From NCBI GenBank assembly GCA_031082125.1, contig JAVHLM010000038.1:1-60007 (forward strand): a stretch of DNA of 60,007 bases. Direction: 5' to 3'. The stretch is from Candidatus Eremiobacterota bacterium. Lineage in GTDB: Bacteria > Vulcanimicrobiota > CADAWZ01 > Ess09-12. The notes beneath the pieces are model-generated. The model worked only from the letters and a program-made list of their open reading frames with translations. It was not told the origin of the DNA and did not search any database. Positions within the stretch are counted from its first letter, which is position 1. Each line of letters starts with the position of its first letter. The position numbers were made by a program, and so were the translations under genes. Shown piece after piece: positions 17,229 through 25,776 of this stretch.

Positions 17229-17750
17229 ATGTCTGGGAACACTATCCCGGAGCTGTCAGGGGAAAAGAGGGGAGCGGGGGAGACCGTGGCGGCATACGAG
17301 CCCAAGCGGCACCAGGAGGCTTGTTTCTCGGGGAAGACCCCCGTCATGACACCCCAGGGGATAAGGGAAATACAGTTCCTGAGAGAGGGAGACTATGTCT
17401 ATACCTTTGACCTGAAGACAAGGGACATCACCGAGACCAGGGTCGAGCACCTTGATGTGCACCTTGGCGAGTTCGAAATCAGGGAAGTGCGCCTGTCGGA
17501 CCATGACACGATTCTTGCAACGTCAAACCACAAGTTCTACAACGGGCGCTGCTGGGTGGAGTGCCGCGAGATGAGCGAGATCTTCACCGTATCGGGTGAT
17601 ACCCTTGGAGTGGCCGTCTCGGAGGTTTTCAGGAAGACAAATATCGTCTATAACCTCAGGACAGCGGCGGGGACCTACCTCGTGGGGCACGTGGCGGCCC
17701 TGGTGAGCGGAGGAACGGTCCTCGACCTCGTGACGAGGAAGGCTGCCTGA
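17229..17750 (+). CDS. Stand-alone Hint (intein/hedgehog-like) domain protein
   Basis: Hint domains make an N-terminal Cys thioester and then cleave or splice. Here an ACFSGKTPVMTPQG block carries the nucleophile Cys32, followed by GDYVYTFD and the TxxH block (T98-S-N-H101), then CWVECREM and the final strand VYNLRTAAGTYLVGH. The C-terminal His-Asn-Cys splice junction is absent (ALVSGG instead), so splicing is not expected; N-terminal cleavage or thioester transfer could remain. The first 30 residues are short and charged, with no toxin or large extein attached. The product has 173 residues, no signal peptide, and a strong ribosome site (AAGGAGGGGG). Confidence 0.8.
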   Translation: MSGNTIPELSGEKRGAGETVAAYEPKRHQEACFSGKTPVMTPQGIREIQFLREGDYVYTFDLKTRDITETRVEHLDVHLGEFEIREVRLSDHDTILATSNHKFYNGRCWVECREMSEIFTVSGDTLGVAVSEVFRKTNIVYNLRTAAGTYLVGHVAALVSGGTVLDLVTRKAA

Positions 17751-17777
17751 GCAAGGAGCAGTTCAGACTTTGTAAGC

Positions 17778-17803
17778 AAGAAAGGGCGGCAAAGCCCTTT
17801 CTT
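17778..17803. terminator. Hairpin between convergent genes
   Basis: AAGAAAGGGC and GCCCTTTCTT form a 10-bp stem around GGCAAA at the meeting point of the Hint gene and the minus-strand redox operon. The flanking T tracts are short, so termination may be partial. Confidence 0.55.
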
Positions 17804-18221
17804 ACTTCTTGAGGGCTCCCACTACCGGTTGTTTTACTATCAGGGTTTTCATCGCGGGGGGTGAGACTTTCAGCGTTTCGGTGAGATCTTTTCCCGCCGC
17901 CGCGCCTTTGGAGCACATTCTGTGGCTGCCTTTCGGCCAGTACTTGCTGCCCGTCACGTCATAGACCACGCCGTCAACGGCCACATAAGCCTTTCTGCCC
18001 TCTTTCCCGTCATATTTCTCAAGCTCCGCGAGGGTGAAAGTCTGCGTGGCCTGCGTGGCCTGCGATTCCTGCGGCGCCTGTGGTGCCTGTGGTGCCGAAG
18101 AGACAGTCTGGTCCTGTACCGCGTGAGAAGGGCAGCCGGACTGTGAAATCAGAATGGCGGTAATGAGGAGAAGGAAGAGCACATGCAGGACACCTCTGCT
18201 GATGGAATACAATTTACTCAT
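17802..18221 (-). CDS. Cytochrome b5-like heme/steroid-binding lipoprotein
   Basis: The 139-residue product has an N-terminal hydrophobic segment ending in a possible lipobox (SQSGC), a Gln/Ala/Pro-rich linker, and a cytochrome b5-like domain: FTLAELEKYDG, AYVAVDGVVYDVTGSKYW, KDLTETLK, PVVGAL. The classical HPGG heme loop is not present; bacterial members of this short family often have a different loop, here GSHRMCSKG with a Cys. It probably binds heme or a related ligand at the outer membrane or periplasm. It is the last gene of a four-gene minus-strand operon with a peroxidase and a cytochrome c, which supports a redox role. ATG 18221 has GAGGTGG upstream. Confidence 0.75.
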   Translation of the reverse strand: MSKLYSISRGVLHVLFLLLITAILISQSGCPSHAVQDQTVSSAPQAPQAPQESQATQATQTFTLAELEKYDGKEGRKAYVAVDGVVYDVTGSKYWPKGSHRMCSKGAAAGKDLTETLKVSPPAMKTLIVKQPVVGALKK

Positions 18222-18263
18222 CAAGCCACCTCTCTCTTATAGAGTTAAAAATCTTTTTCCGGA

Positions 18264-18680
18264 TCAGTGCTTGCCCGGTGCAAGAGGCACGCCTTTCCGC
18301 TCAGAGGTGATATAAGCCTCAAGGGCGGTCATCCTTGGATCGTCGGGGGCCAGGGCTTTCCCTTCCAGGGGATTTATCAGGCACCAGTTGATCATTTCGC
18401 GAAGGGTGATAACCCTTCCCAGCTGTTTCTGAAACTTGGGGTATGTCTCAGGGTGGGTGTTGGCCGCGTTCGGGTGGCACTGCGCGCAGGCTACCCCGTT
18501 GGTGCCGAGCTCGGAGCTGACAAAGAGCTCCCGCCCCTTTTTTACCATCGACATATACTCCTGTTCCCAGCGCTTGACATCATCACTGGTGAACTGGTCA
18601 GCCCTTGATGGCTCCTGCACCGCGATGGCGGTGATATATACCAGTGAAAGCAAGGCGATGACAATGGTCTTTTTAAGCAT
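18264..18680 (-). CDS. Periplasmic mono-heme c-type cytochrome
   Basis: A signal peptide (hydrophobic residues 5-20) is followed by a single heme site C65-A-Q-C68-H69 within GVACAQCHPNAANTHPETYPKFQ. The segment after it (GRVITLREMINWCLINPLEGK and DDPRMTALEAYI) is the pattern of the cytochrome c domain found with sulfur-oxidation and TsdA-like proteins. The product is 138 residues and ends in APGKH. It lies 12 nt after the phosphoesterase gene and 42 nt before the b5-like gene. It probably shuttles electrons to or from the di-heme peroxidase encoded upstream. The partner assignment is inference. Confidence 0.85.
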   Translation of the reverse strand: MLKKTIVIALLSLVYITAIAVQEPSRADQFTSDDVKRWEQEYMSMVKKGRELFVSSELGTNGVACAQCHPNAANTHPETYPKFQKQLGRVITLREMINWCLINPLEGKALAPDDPRMTALEAYITSERKGVPLAPGKH

Positions 18681-18692
18681 CTTTCCCTCCCT

Positions 18693-19766
18693 TTAGTAAT
18701 GGATCTGCGGCGCCGTCCGGCTCTCCGGATTCTGGTATACCGTGTCTTCGGGATGCCCTGCCTGCGGGTTATACCGAACGACCCGGTTCTTGTTGTCGAA
18801 AAGCTTGTAATCTGCAGTGATACGGCCGCTCTTAAGGTCCACAAGCTGCCAGCCTGTTGCATCACGCTCAAAGAACGGGTCAGCCCGGTTCATGGGCACG
18901 GTGAGCTTGGGAAGATTGTTCTCCTTCAGGGCATAGGTTGATGGGTAAGGCCAGGGCCAGGCCGTTGCCATCACCGCATAGAAGCTTATGGGGCCTATCT
19001 GGTTGTACTGGATCTGGTGGACATGGCCATAGACCACGGTGGGGTCCTTGAAAGGCCTGAGGAGCCCCTGGACCTTTTCCGCGTCATCAGTCCAGAAGTT
19101 CCATGACTTAAAGATCTTCTGGATGGGGGAATGGGAGAAGAGAACGACAGGGGTGTTCCTGTCCACTCTCTCCAGGTCTTTGCGGAGCCATTCTATCTGC
19201 TTGTCGCCCACCATGAAGGGGGAGCCGTTAGGATTATCAAGCCCCGCCATCTCCTGCATCCTTTGTTTCGCAGTAGGCCAGCGGTTATAGGTCCAGTCGT
19301 CAAAAGTGAGAATGCTGTTGAGGGTCACAAAGTGCACCCCCTTGTGGTCCCAGCTGTAGTGGTGGGGCCCGAAAAGCTTTGACCAGTATGAGCCCAGGTC
19401 AAGGTAGTAATCATGCTCTCCCATGACGTGATAGACCTTGTAGTCCAGCTTTGAAAGCATTTCCGCCCCGTGATCGAGCTCTTCCTTTGTGCCAAGCTGC
19501 GCCAGGTCGCCTCCGAAGACTACAAAGTCAGGCTTCGGCGTGAGCAGGTTTGTCTCGGCAACGGCGCGGATAAGGCCGCGGTCCCAGTTGCGCACGAACT
19601 TGTCTCCCTTGATATGCTGGATATGAGCGTCCGAGATGTAGGCGAAGGTAAAGTCCTTCGCGGGATCAGCAAAAGCCAGGTTTATCGTGGTGAGAGGAAG
19701 GGCTGTCGCTGCAGTCACCGCGGCAGCACCTTTCAGAAAGTCACGGCGTGATAGACTCTTTTCCAT
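18693..19766 (-). CDS. Tat-exported calcineurin-like metallophosphoesterase
   Basis: The N-terminus carries a twin-arginine signal (SRRDFLKGAAA), so the enzyme is folded in the cytoplasm and exported. The metal-binding blocks are in order: SDAH (D46, H48), FGGDLAQLG, MGEHDYY (Glu in place of Asn of the usual GNHD), FSHSPI and YGHVHQIQ. The family hydrolyses phosphomono- or diesters with two metal ions; the substrate is unknown. The product has 357 residues. It sits between the di-heme peroxidase (11-nt gap) and the cytochrome c, an unusual place for a phosphoesterase. The GEHD change is seen in some family members and need not inactivate it. Confidence 0.88.
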   Translation of the reverse strand: MEKSLSRRDFLKGAAAVTAATALPLTTINLAFADPAKDFTFAYISDAHIQHIKGDKFVRNWDRGLIRAVAETNLLTPKPDFVVFGGDLAQLGTKEELDHGAEMLSKLDYKVYHVMGEHDYYLDLGSYWSKLFGPHHYSWDHKGVHFVTLNSILTFDDWTYNRWPTAKQRMQEMAGLDNPNGSPFMVGDKQIEWLRKDLERVDRNTPVVLFSHSPIQKIFKSWNFWTDDAEKVQGLLRPFKDPTVVYGHVHQIQYNQIGPISFYAVMATAWPWPYPSTYALKENNLPKLTVPMNRADPFFERDATGWQLVDLKSGRITADYKLFDNKNRVVRYNPQAGHPEDTVYQNPESRTAPQIHY

Positions 19767-19777
19767 GGGCGCCTCCT

Positions 19778-20911
19778 TTACTTTGCCTTTTTCACAAGGT
19801 GCATATACTCCGGGCTGGTAAGAGCCTCCAGGAAGGCCACAAGATCGTCAATCTGTGCTTCGGTGAGATTCAGTGGCCTTATGCCGCTGCCCAGGAAGTC
19901 GTTTACCGGATCGCCTTTCTTTGTGACTCCCCCGTTATTGTAGTGGACTACCACGTCGCGGAGCGTCGCCTGGCTCCCATCATGCATATAAGGAGCAGTG
20001 ATGGCTATGTTGCGAAGCGTGGGGGTCTTGAAGGCGCCTATATCGTCAAAGTCCCGCGTGGGGGCAAAACGGCCGAGCTCCGAGGTCTTCTTGTCGGAAA
20101 GGACCTTTACGTCAACCTGTGACGCTGTCGCCTCGGCTTTCAGGAATTCTTGTGCCAGTGCGGGAATTTCCTTCTGGATATTGTTGATTCCCACGCCCAC
20201 GTTGTGAAAGCGGTTATCGGTGAATACGGCCTGGGTCTGCTCTATCACGTGGCACGACACGCAGCGCCCCTCGTTGATGAAAAGGTCAAGGCCGCGCTTC
20301 TGCGGGGCCGTGAGGGCGCTCTTTTCACCCCCGAAATAATACCGGTCAAAGGGTGAATTGCCCGTCACCTGCTCTCTCTCGAAAGAGGCAATGGCCTTGG
20401 TGACCTCACCCATCGTAATCTCTTTGCCGCTCTTGTTGAAGACTGCCTTGAACTGCTTCTGGTACTCAGGATCGGAGCGCACGATATCCAGGATGGGCTG
20501 GTGGTCCTTGAGACCCATCTCCACAGGGTTGGTGAAGGGGTGCAGGGCCTGGTCCTCGAGGCTTGGCGACCTCCCATCCCAGAAAAACAGGTCGAAATAG
20601 ACGGCATTGATCACCGTGGGAGCGTTTCTTGTGCCTTTCAGCTTGTGGATCCCTTCAGATGTCTTGAGAGGGCTGTCGGTGAATGCCTTTTCCTCTGCAT
20701 GGCAGGTGGCGCAGCTCACGTCGCCCGTGGTGCTGAACCTCTTGTCATTGAAAAGCTTTTTCCCAAGGGCTATCTTCCCGGCGCTCTGGGGATTTTCCCC
20801 GGGGTATTTGGGAGGAGGCAGCCCCAGCGGTGCCGATGGACTGGACGAGATGCTGCCTGCGGTGACGATGAGAACCACCAGTGCAAGGACCATGGTGATT
20901 ACGGTGAGCAT
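19778..20911 (-). CDS. Di-heme cytochrome c peroxidase (CcpA/MauG family)
   Basis: A periplasmic enzyme that reduces hydrogen peroxide with electrons from small cytochromes, or oxidises other substrates in the MauG branch. The N-terminal hydrophobic anchor is followed by heme site 1 (C67-A-T-C70-H71) and heme site 2 (C217-V-S-C220-H221). The FSTTGDVSCATCH, FFWDGRSPSLEDQALHP and TPTLRNIAITAPYMHDG blocks are typical; the last contributes a possible Met ligand. The 377-residue length is normal. It is the first gene of a four-gene operon. The start has a weak ribosome site; AAGGAGG lies further upstream before a tiny out-of-frame ORF. Confidence 0.93.
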   Translation of the reverse strand: MLTVITMVLALVVLIVTAGSISSSPSAPLGLPPPKYPGENPQSAGKIALGKKLFNDKRFSTTGDVSCATCHAEEKAFTDSPLKTSEGIHKLKGTRNAPTVINAVYFDLFFWDGRSPSLEDQALHPFTNPVEMGLKDHQPILDIVRSDPEYQKQFKAVFNKSGKEITMGEVTKAIASFEREQVTGNSPFDRYYFGGEKSALTAPQKRGLDLFINEGRCVSCHVIEQTQAVFTDNRFHNVGVGINNIQKEIPALAQEFLKAEATASQVDVKVLSDKKTSELGRFAPTRDFDDIGAFKTPTLRNIAITAPYMHDGSQATLRDVVVHYNNGGVTKKGDPVNDFLGSGIRPLNLTEAQIDDLVAFLEALTSPEYMHLVKKAK

Positions 20912-21077
20912 TACCTTAATAGCATTACCTCCTTGTGCTCCATATCAGGCGGTATGAAGAAGACTGGAAACCTTGCCATGCCACTCAATAGAGCAGTCAA
21001 TTATTTACTTGAATTTCTATGATGTCTTGAGGCAGTTCTCCATCTATATTTGAGAATTGTTATTAATTTTCTTTTAA

Positions 21078-21095
21078 AAGAGGAAAAATCCTCTT
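21078..21095 (-). terminator. Terminator after the TIG/PD40 lipoprotein gene
   Basis: On the minus strand AAGAGGA-TTTT-TCCTCTT is followed by TTAAAAG. It lies 66 nt after the stop at 21161. The rest of the 20912-21160 gap is AT-rich, with no ORF and no promoter I can support. Confidence 0.55.
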
Positions 21096-21160
21096 CCCCC
21101 CAGGCAGAAGCTCTTTTATGACTGAGCTGGAGGCACCTCATGCCCCACCTTCATGTAACT

Positions 21161-23065
21161 TCAAGGTTTTTTCGCTCCCTTATTCCGGGAGCGGTGAGCT
21201 GGCTCCTTGCGGGACATTGACCGGAGGAAGCAGTCGGCGTTTGCCGCCGCGCCGCCCGTTGCGGTGCTCATCACCGCCGTCGAGGATTCCTGGGTGTCCC
21301 TCAGGAAGACATTCAGCAGGCCGTTTGAAGCCCCGAGATTCGCCGCTTCGGATTCAAAGACGATATAACGGCCCTCAGGAGAGACCGTGGTGAAGTAGCT
21401 GTTCTTGTCTCCCGCGCTCCCCGAGGCGCCCGCCGCTCTGCTCACGAGGGTCGTCGTGAGATTCCCCAGGCTTCTCACATAGACTTGCGAGATGTCCGCC
21501 CGGGGCTTCTTCGCCCCTCCCAGGTTGGTGGCGGCCGAGGAGAACACTATGTAAGTCCCGTCCGATGATATGGAGGGGTAAAAGCTGTTTCTGTCGCCGA
21601 TGGCCCCCGCTGCGCCGATGAGGTCCGAGGCCCTGCTCACCAGGGTCGTGGTGTTGTTCACAAGGTCGCGCAGATAGATCTGCTCATAGTCTGCAGGCAC
21701 GCCCTCCACGAAGTTCGTGGCGTACGACTCGAAGGCCGCATAGCGGCCGTCTGAAGAGATGCAGGGATACATGCTCATGTCATTGCCCTGGGCACCCGAT
21801 GCGCCGTCGGCGCGGCTTGCCATTATCGTGGTGCCGGTCTGCCGGTCTCTCACAAATACGTTGTACTGGAATCCTGACGTGCCGCTCACCAGGTTGGTGG
21901 CCATCGACTGAAAGCATACGTAGCGGCCGTCTGAAGACACCGAGGAATAGTTGCTTATCATATTGCCGGGGCTCCCGCTTCCTCCCACGATATCAGAGGC
22001 CCTGCTCACCAGGGTGGTGGTCTGGCCGGTCAGATCACGGAGGTATACCTGTGAAACGCCTTCAGTGACGCTCTCGCTTATCAGATTGGTGGAGAAGGAC
22101 TCAAATGACACATAGCGGCCGTCACCGGTAATGAAAGGTATCGAGCTGTCCTCGTTTCCCGCGCTTCCTGATGCGCCGGAGGACTTGCTTGCAAGGACCG
22201 TGGTGCCCGTGCTCCTGTCATAGACAAAGACCTGGGAGGCGTCGGATGGATTGCTGTCCGAGGTGAGGTTTGTGGCATGGGACATGAAGGCCACATAGCG
22301 GCCGTCAGGGGTAATGACAGGCATCACGCAGGATTGATTGGCAGCGGCGCCTGAAGAGGTCCTGCTTATCAGGTAAGTGCCCCCCGAGACAGGGTTATGG
22401 GCATATATCTGGCTCATGCCGCCGGTGGTGACGCCGCTCACAAGGTTAGTGGCCTCCGATGAGAAGACCATGTCACGGGATGAGTAAGTGGGCAGCGGCG
22501 AAGGATTGGGCGTGGGCCCCGGTGATGTCGTCGGCGATGGCGCAGGTGATGGAGTAGGCGACGGCGAGACGGTGGCCGTGGGAGAGGGCGACGGTGAAGG
22601 CACGGGAGGCGACGGCTGGGGGCTCGGATTTGGTGTGGGATTGGTCTGGGTGCTCACGGAGTTGCTAGTGACGCCGTTTATCACCACGGTGACCGTTGCG
22701 GTGCCCCTGAAGGTCACGTCCTTTACGCCGTCAGGGACTCTGCAGGTTATCATGGTATCGGTCCAGGTCCCGTAGAGCGAGGCTTTTGCGGAAGTATTAT
22801 CCTGGAAGGTGAAGTTCACGTAACTGCTGCTGCTCTGCATGAAGAAGTTGCTCCCGGTGACCTCGCACCAGTCGCCGGATCGGAGAGGCTCACCCGGATT
22901 CGTGAGGTTTGAAACGGTGCTCACCGTGGGATTTGCAGGATAGGGCCCTCCCCAGATGCCTCCACCTCCCGAGCTGCCGCTGCCTCCCCCGCATCCCGCA
23001 AAGAACGGAAGAATCACACAGCTCACCATCAAAGAAGCCATCAGGACGATTCCAAGCTTTTTCAT
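21161..23065 (-). CDS. Lipoprotein with TIG domain and seven-fold PD40 propeller
   Basis: ATG 23065 has AGGAGGGTGT upstream. The signal peptide ends in lipobox FFAGC, then a Gly/Ser linker. Residues ~50-150 form an IPT/TIG immunoglobulin-like domain ([29 protein letters not shown]). A long Pro/Ser/Thr linker (about 150-215) of PSPSP repeats spans the cell wall or surface layer. The C-terminal part has about seven ~55-residue TolB/PD40-type blades, each with SxDGRYVxFxSxATNL, QIYxRDLxxxTTTLVSR and a Gly/Ala/Ser hinge. It is probably a surface or periplasmic binding protein; no catalytic residues are seen. The blades are similar enough to create DNA repeats, which points to recent internal duplication. 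Confidence 0.85.
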   Translation of the reverse strand: MKKLGIVLMASLMVSCVILPFFAGCGGGSGSSGGGGIWGGPYPANPTVSTVSNLTNPGEPLRSGDWCEVTGSNFFMQSSSSYVNFTFQDNTSAKASLYGTWTDTMITCRVPDGVKDVTFRGTATVTVVINGVTSNSVSTQTNPTPNPSPQPSPPVPSPSPSPTATVSPSPTPSPAPSPTTSPGPTPNPSPLPTYSSRDMVFSSEATNLVSGVTTGGMSQIYAHNPVSGGTYLISRTSSGAAANQSCVMPVITPDGRYVAFMSHATNLTSDSNPSDASQVFVYDRSTGTTVLASKSSGASGSAGNEDSSIPFITGDGRYVSFESFSTNLISESVTEGVSQVYLRDLTGQTTTLVSRASDIVGGSGSPGNMISNYSSVSSDGRYVCFQSMATNLVSGTSGFQYNVFVRDRQTGTTIMASRADGASGAQGNDMSMYPCISSDGRYAAFESYATNFVEGVPADYEQIYLRDLVNNTTTLVSRASDLIGAAGAIGDRNSFYPSISSDGTYIVFSSAATNLGGAKKPRADISQVYVRSLGNLTTTLVSRAAGASGSAGDKNSYFTTVSPEGRYIVFESEAANLGASNGLLNVFLRDTQESSTAVMSTATGGAAANADCFLRSMSRKEPAHRSRNKGAKKP

Positions 23066-23143
23066 ACACCCTCCTGTTTCATGAAACTGCGTATCAGGCT
23101 TTCCTCCTGACCGCGACAAGCCTTATGAGAATGCGCGTGAAGA

Positions 23144-24262
23144 TCATTTCACGGGTTTCAGCTCCGGAGTGATGTCTACGACAGACTGCCTGAATTCCAT
23201 AGTGCTCACCGTCAGGGCCCTGGCAGAATCAAGATCAAATTTCTTCAGATCTGCCATTCTTATTGTCTGGTCGCCGTACATCCTTAAATAATAACGGAGA
23301 TTCCGGGGATCCCTTGCCACGGTGGCCTGGGTGTAATCATAATAGACGGTGCCTCCGTCGGTCGAGCTTGTTATCCCGCGGGGAATGTCAAAATTGTTGA
23401 GAATATGGAACACCTGGAAGATACCTTCCGTCACGTCTTTCACCGGGACCGCGTTCGCGGAAAAGAAGGCCGCCCTTACAAATCTTGACGGAGGGGTGTA
23501 ATCGCCGGGAAGGCCGACCATGCCCGTTCCCTGGCCGCAAGGAAGGAGGGTGAGGCCGCCCATAGTCAGGGAGGCCACGTTGACAGTGCTCAGGTGGATA
23601 TAATTCCTCAGGTTGGTGATCATATAGTCAAAACCGGGCGAATTGGTGATGACGCCAAGGGGATTTTCAAATATCCTGAGCTTCCCTCCGACTGGCTCAA
23701 TCACGATGCTTTTTCCCGCCTTGTCGTACACGATATAATGCAGGGGCGGCGCGGCGGGCCCCCAGCCGTTCACCGGCGTGGGAACTACGGCGACCTTCCC
23801 CTGCTCAATGGCTGAGCGGACTTCATCAATGGTGGCAAACTGAGTCAGTATCCAGTTGGGGAAATCAACGGGCGACAGGGCCGATGCCCTGTTTTTTTCT
23901 GTGAGCGGCGCATATTCCGCGCAGGTGCTGAAATAAAATGCTCCGACGGAGAGGCCTTTTTCATTGATGCCGTCCATTATGGCGAGGTTGCCATAGTTAA
24001 TGGAGCCAAGTGAGGCATATTTCGCCTTGTATTTCATCCCCGGGCCGCCGCCGGGCACAGAGCCGGCAAATTCAAAGGCGCGCGGGACAAAGGCAATTGA
24101 GCATATCACTTCAACGCCGAACTCCAGCGTTCTCCCGTGGACACAGGTGCCGTCGGCGAGCTTGACCGAGATGCCCGTGCAGGCCGATGCTTCCCCCTGT
24201 GTGGCGATCAATAAGGCACAGACAAGCAAAAGGATATGAAAAAATGAAAGATTCCTGACCAT
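23144..24262 (-). CDS. Secreted choloylglycine hydrolase/linear amide C-N hydrolase
   Basis: Ntn-hydrolase of family C59; relatives cleave bile-salt conjugates, penicillin V or N-acyl homoserine lactones. The signal peptide ends at EASA and exposes Cys28 (CTGISVKLADG) as the N-terminal nucleophile, exactly as the family needs. Further marks are HGRTLEFG, the DGINEKGLSVGAFYF block and a conserved Asn near FFSANAVP. The product has 372 residues and a GGGAGGT ribosome site. It lies 78 nt upstream of the TIG/PD40 gene on the same strand. The bile-salt substrate is unlikely in a free-living host; lactone or peptide amides are guesses. Confidence 0.88.
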   Translation of the reverse strand: MVRNLSFFHILLLVCALLIATQGEASACTGISVKLADGTCVHGRTLEFGVEVICSIAFVPRAFEFAGSVPGGGPGMKYKAKYASLGSINYGNLAIMDGINEKGLSVGAFYFSTCAEYAPLTEKNRASALSPVDFPNWILTQFATIDEVRSAIEQGKVAVVPTPVNGWGPAAPPLHYIVYDKAGKSIVIEPVGGKLRIFENPLGVITNSPGFDYMITNLRNYIHLSTVNVASLTMGGLTLLPCGQGTGMVGLPGDYTPPSRFVRAAFFSANAVPVKDVTEGIFQVFHILNNFDIPRGITSSTDGGTVYYDYTQATVARDPRNLRYYLRMYGDQTIRMADLKKFDLDSARALTVSTMEFRQSVVDITPELKPVK

Positions 24263-24412
24263 AGTGTACCTCCCTGTGGTTTTGCAATTTCTCGAAGTGA
24301 GCGTAAAAAATGCTTCTGCGGGACAGGGGCAAATACCTTCGGAGGGCCTTGAAGGGGATTCTTTCCGGCCCTGAAAGGAGGATTCCCGCGGGGACTGTGA
24401 AAATCAATACTT

Positions 24413-25033
24413 ATGAGCGATGAGGACAAGCGAGAAAAAAACTACTGGCTCACCACGACGCGCCTGGAGTCACTGGCGGACAATGTCTTTGCCTTCGCCA
24501 TGACGCTTCTTGTCTTGAACCTTGTGCTTCCCGATGTTCCCCGGGAATGCACTTTTGCAGCAATCGTCGCCATGTTTCAGAACCTATGGCCCCACCTGAA
24601 CGCCTTTGCCATGAGCTTTATCGTGCTTGCCATCTTCTGGATGCTTCATCACAAGCAATTTTTTTTAATAAACCGCGTTGACGGGGTGATTCTCTGGAAC
24701 AATGTCTTCATCATGATGTTCGTAGTTCTTGTTCCTTTTGCCACTCAATTCTCGGCCAAGCACGACGGGGTGCAGGCCGCGGAGCTTGTCCTGGATGCAA
24801 ACCTGTTTATTCTTGGCGTTCTCTTTTTCATAAACTGGTGGTATGCGACATACAATCACCGCCTTGTTGATCCCGGGCTTGACAGCAAAACAATACGGCG
24901 GGGTCTGATGAAGACCTTATTCATGCCGGGCCTTGCGCTCATTGCAATGGGGCTCTCATTCTTCCATGCCTCCCTGAGCAGCACCATCTATATATTTCTC
25001 CCCCTCATCCTTTACGATTTTTTGAAGTCGTAG
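24413..25033 (+). CDS. TMEM175-like (DUF1211) potassium channel subunit
   Basis: The 206-residue membrane protein has about five to six helices. The first helix carries RLESLADNVFAFAMTLLVLNL, aligned with the RxxxFSDGVFAIA signature of TMEM175 channels, in which Phe-Ser-Asp is part of the structural core; here it reads Leu-Ala-Asp. Bacterial members form tetramers that conduct K+ weakly. The ribosome site is poor. An in-frame TGA lies just upstream, so 24413 is the earliest ATG. The gene overlaps the end of the convergent repair gene by 29 nt and diverges from the amide hydrolase gene. Confidence 0.75.
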   Translation: MSDEDKREKNYWLTTTRLESLADNVFAFAMTLLVLNLVLPDVPRECTFAAIVAMFQNLWPHLNAFAMSFIVLAIFWMLHHKQFFLINRVDGVILWNNVFIMMFVVLVPFATQFSAKHDGVQAAELVLDANLFILGVLFFINWWYATYNHRLVDPGLDSKTIRRGLMKTLFMPGLALIAMGLSFFHASLSSTIYIFLPLILYDFLKS

Positions 25034-25772
25034 AAGCCCCGCACTCGGGGAGATACTTCCAGTATCTCCCCGGCATCATGCGCCTCTGGAGCCTGGGATT
25101 CTCTCTCGTCTCTATGGCGAGGCTTTCAAAGAAAGTCTTCCAGAGAGCCTTGATGGCTTTTTCCTCCTTGTCCGCGGCAGGGATTGATTCTTCCAGCACT
25201 TCCACAATCTCCCACCGGGAGTCCCTGCAGAGGGCGGCTTTCTGCCTTCTCCTGTCGTGGATGGCCCACTCCCCCCGGGAAAAGCGCTTTGCGAAGTGAG
25301 GGGCGACAAGGGGAAGGATGAAGTGATCAGGCTCTATGGGGGCATAAAGCAGGGCTCCGCCGGCCCTTTGAAAGCGCAGGAAGCCTTTCATACGGTGGCT
25401 TTCAAGTTTTACGCGGTTCACCATCATATGAAGGGTCTTCACCTCCTCATCGTGATGGGCGCTGTCAAGGGCGCTGCCCCATTGCCACCCCTTACCGAGG
25501 TACGACAGTATTTTCATCTCCATCCCGCGCTCTTCTGAAAGGTATGCATAGAGTATGTTCCGGAAGGCACATGGCGATATGGCCTCCCTGATCCTCGCGG
25601 CCATTTTCCGCGCGAGCCTTTCATCGGTCGCTATCTCCTGCGGCGTGGAGAAAAGATCGAGCTGCAGGGCGGCCTCTTTCGTGATTGCCTCAGGAAGCGG
25701 GCCGCCGGAAAAGGAAAGCTCAAGAGCCGTCAGCAGGCCGGGAAATGAGCCGTCGTAAAGATAGATGGCCAT
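25005..25772 (-). CDS. TIGR03915/DUF4130-type DNA metabolism protein
   Basis: The 255-residue product matches the family that always accompanies a SplB-like radical SAM protein. It starts YLYDGSFPGLLTALELSF and contains the typical HHDEEVKTLHMMVNRVKLESHRMKGFLRF, PIEPDHFILPLVAPHFAKRF and WAIHDRRR blocks. Its molecular role is not established; the operon partner suggests DNA repair or modification. It starts 4 nt after the radical SAM stop, so the two are translationally coupled. It has no signal peptide and should be cytoplasmic. Confidence 0.88.
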   Translation of the reverse strand: MAIYLYDGSFPGLLTALELSFSGGPLPEAITKEAALQLDLFSTPQEIATDERLARKMAARIREAISPCAFRNILYAYLSEERGMEMKILSYLGKGWQWGSALDSAHHDEEVKTLHMMVNRVKLESHRMKGFLRFQRAGGALLYAPIEPDHFILPLVAPHFAKRFSRGEWAIHDRRRQKAALCRDSRWEIVEVLEESIPAADKEEKAIKALWKTFFESLAIETRENPRLQRRMMPGRYWKYLPECGASTTSKNRKG

Positions 25773-25776
25773 ACTG

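Noticed and set aside
21400-22480. Repeated DNA words resembling a tandem repeat array
   Set aside because: They follow the PD40 blades of one protein; variation is at codon third positions, so it is protein repeat structure rather than a CRISPR or satellite array.
22488-22775. Plus-strand ORF rich in Gly/Asp/Val
   Set aside because: It is the antisense of the Pro/Ser linker of the TIG/PD40 lipoprotein; the low complexity explains the open frame.
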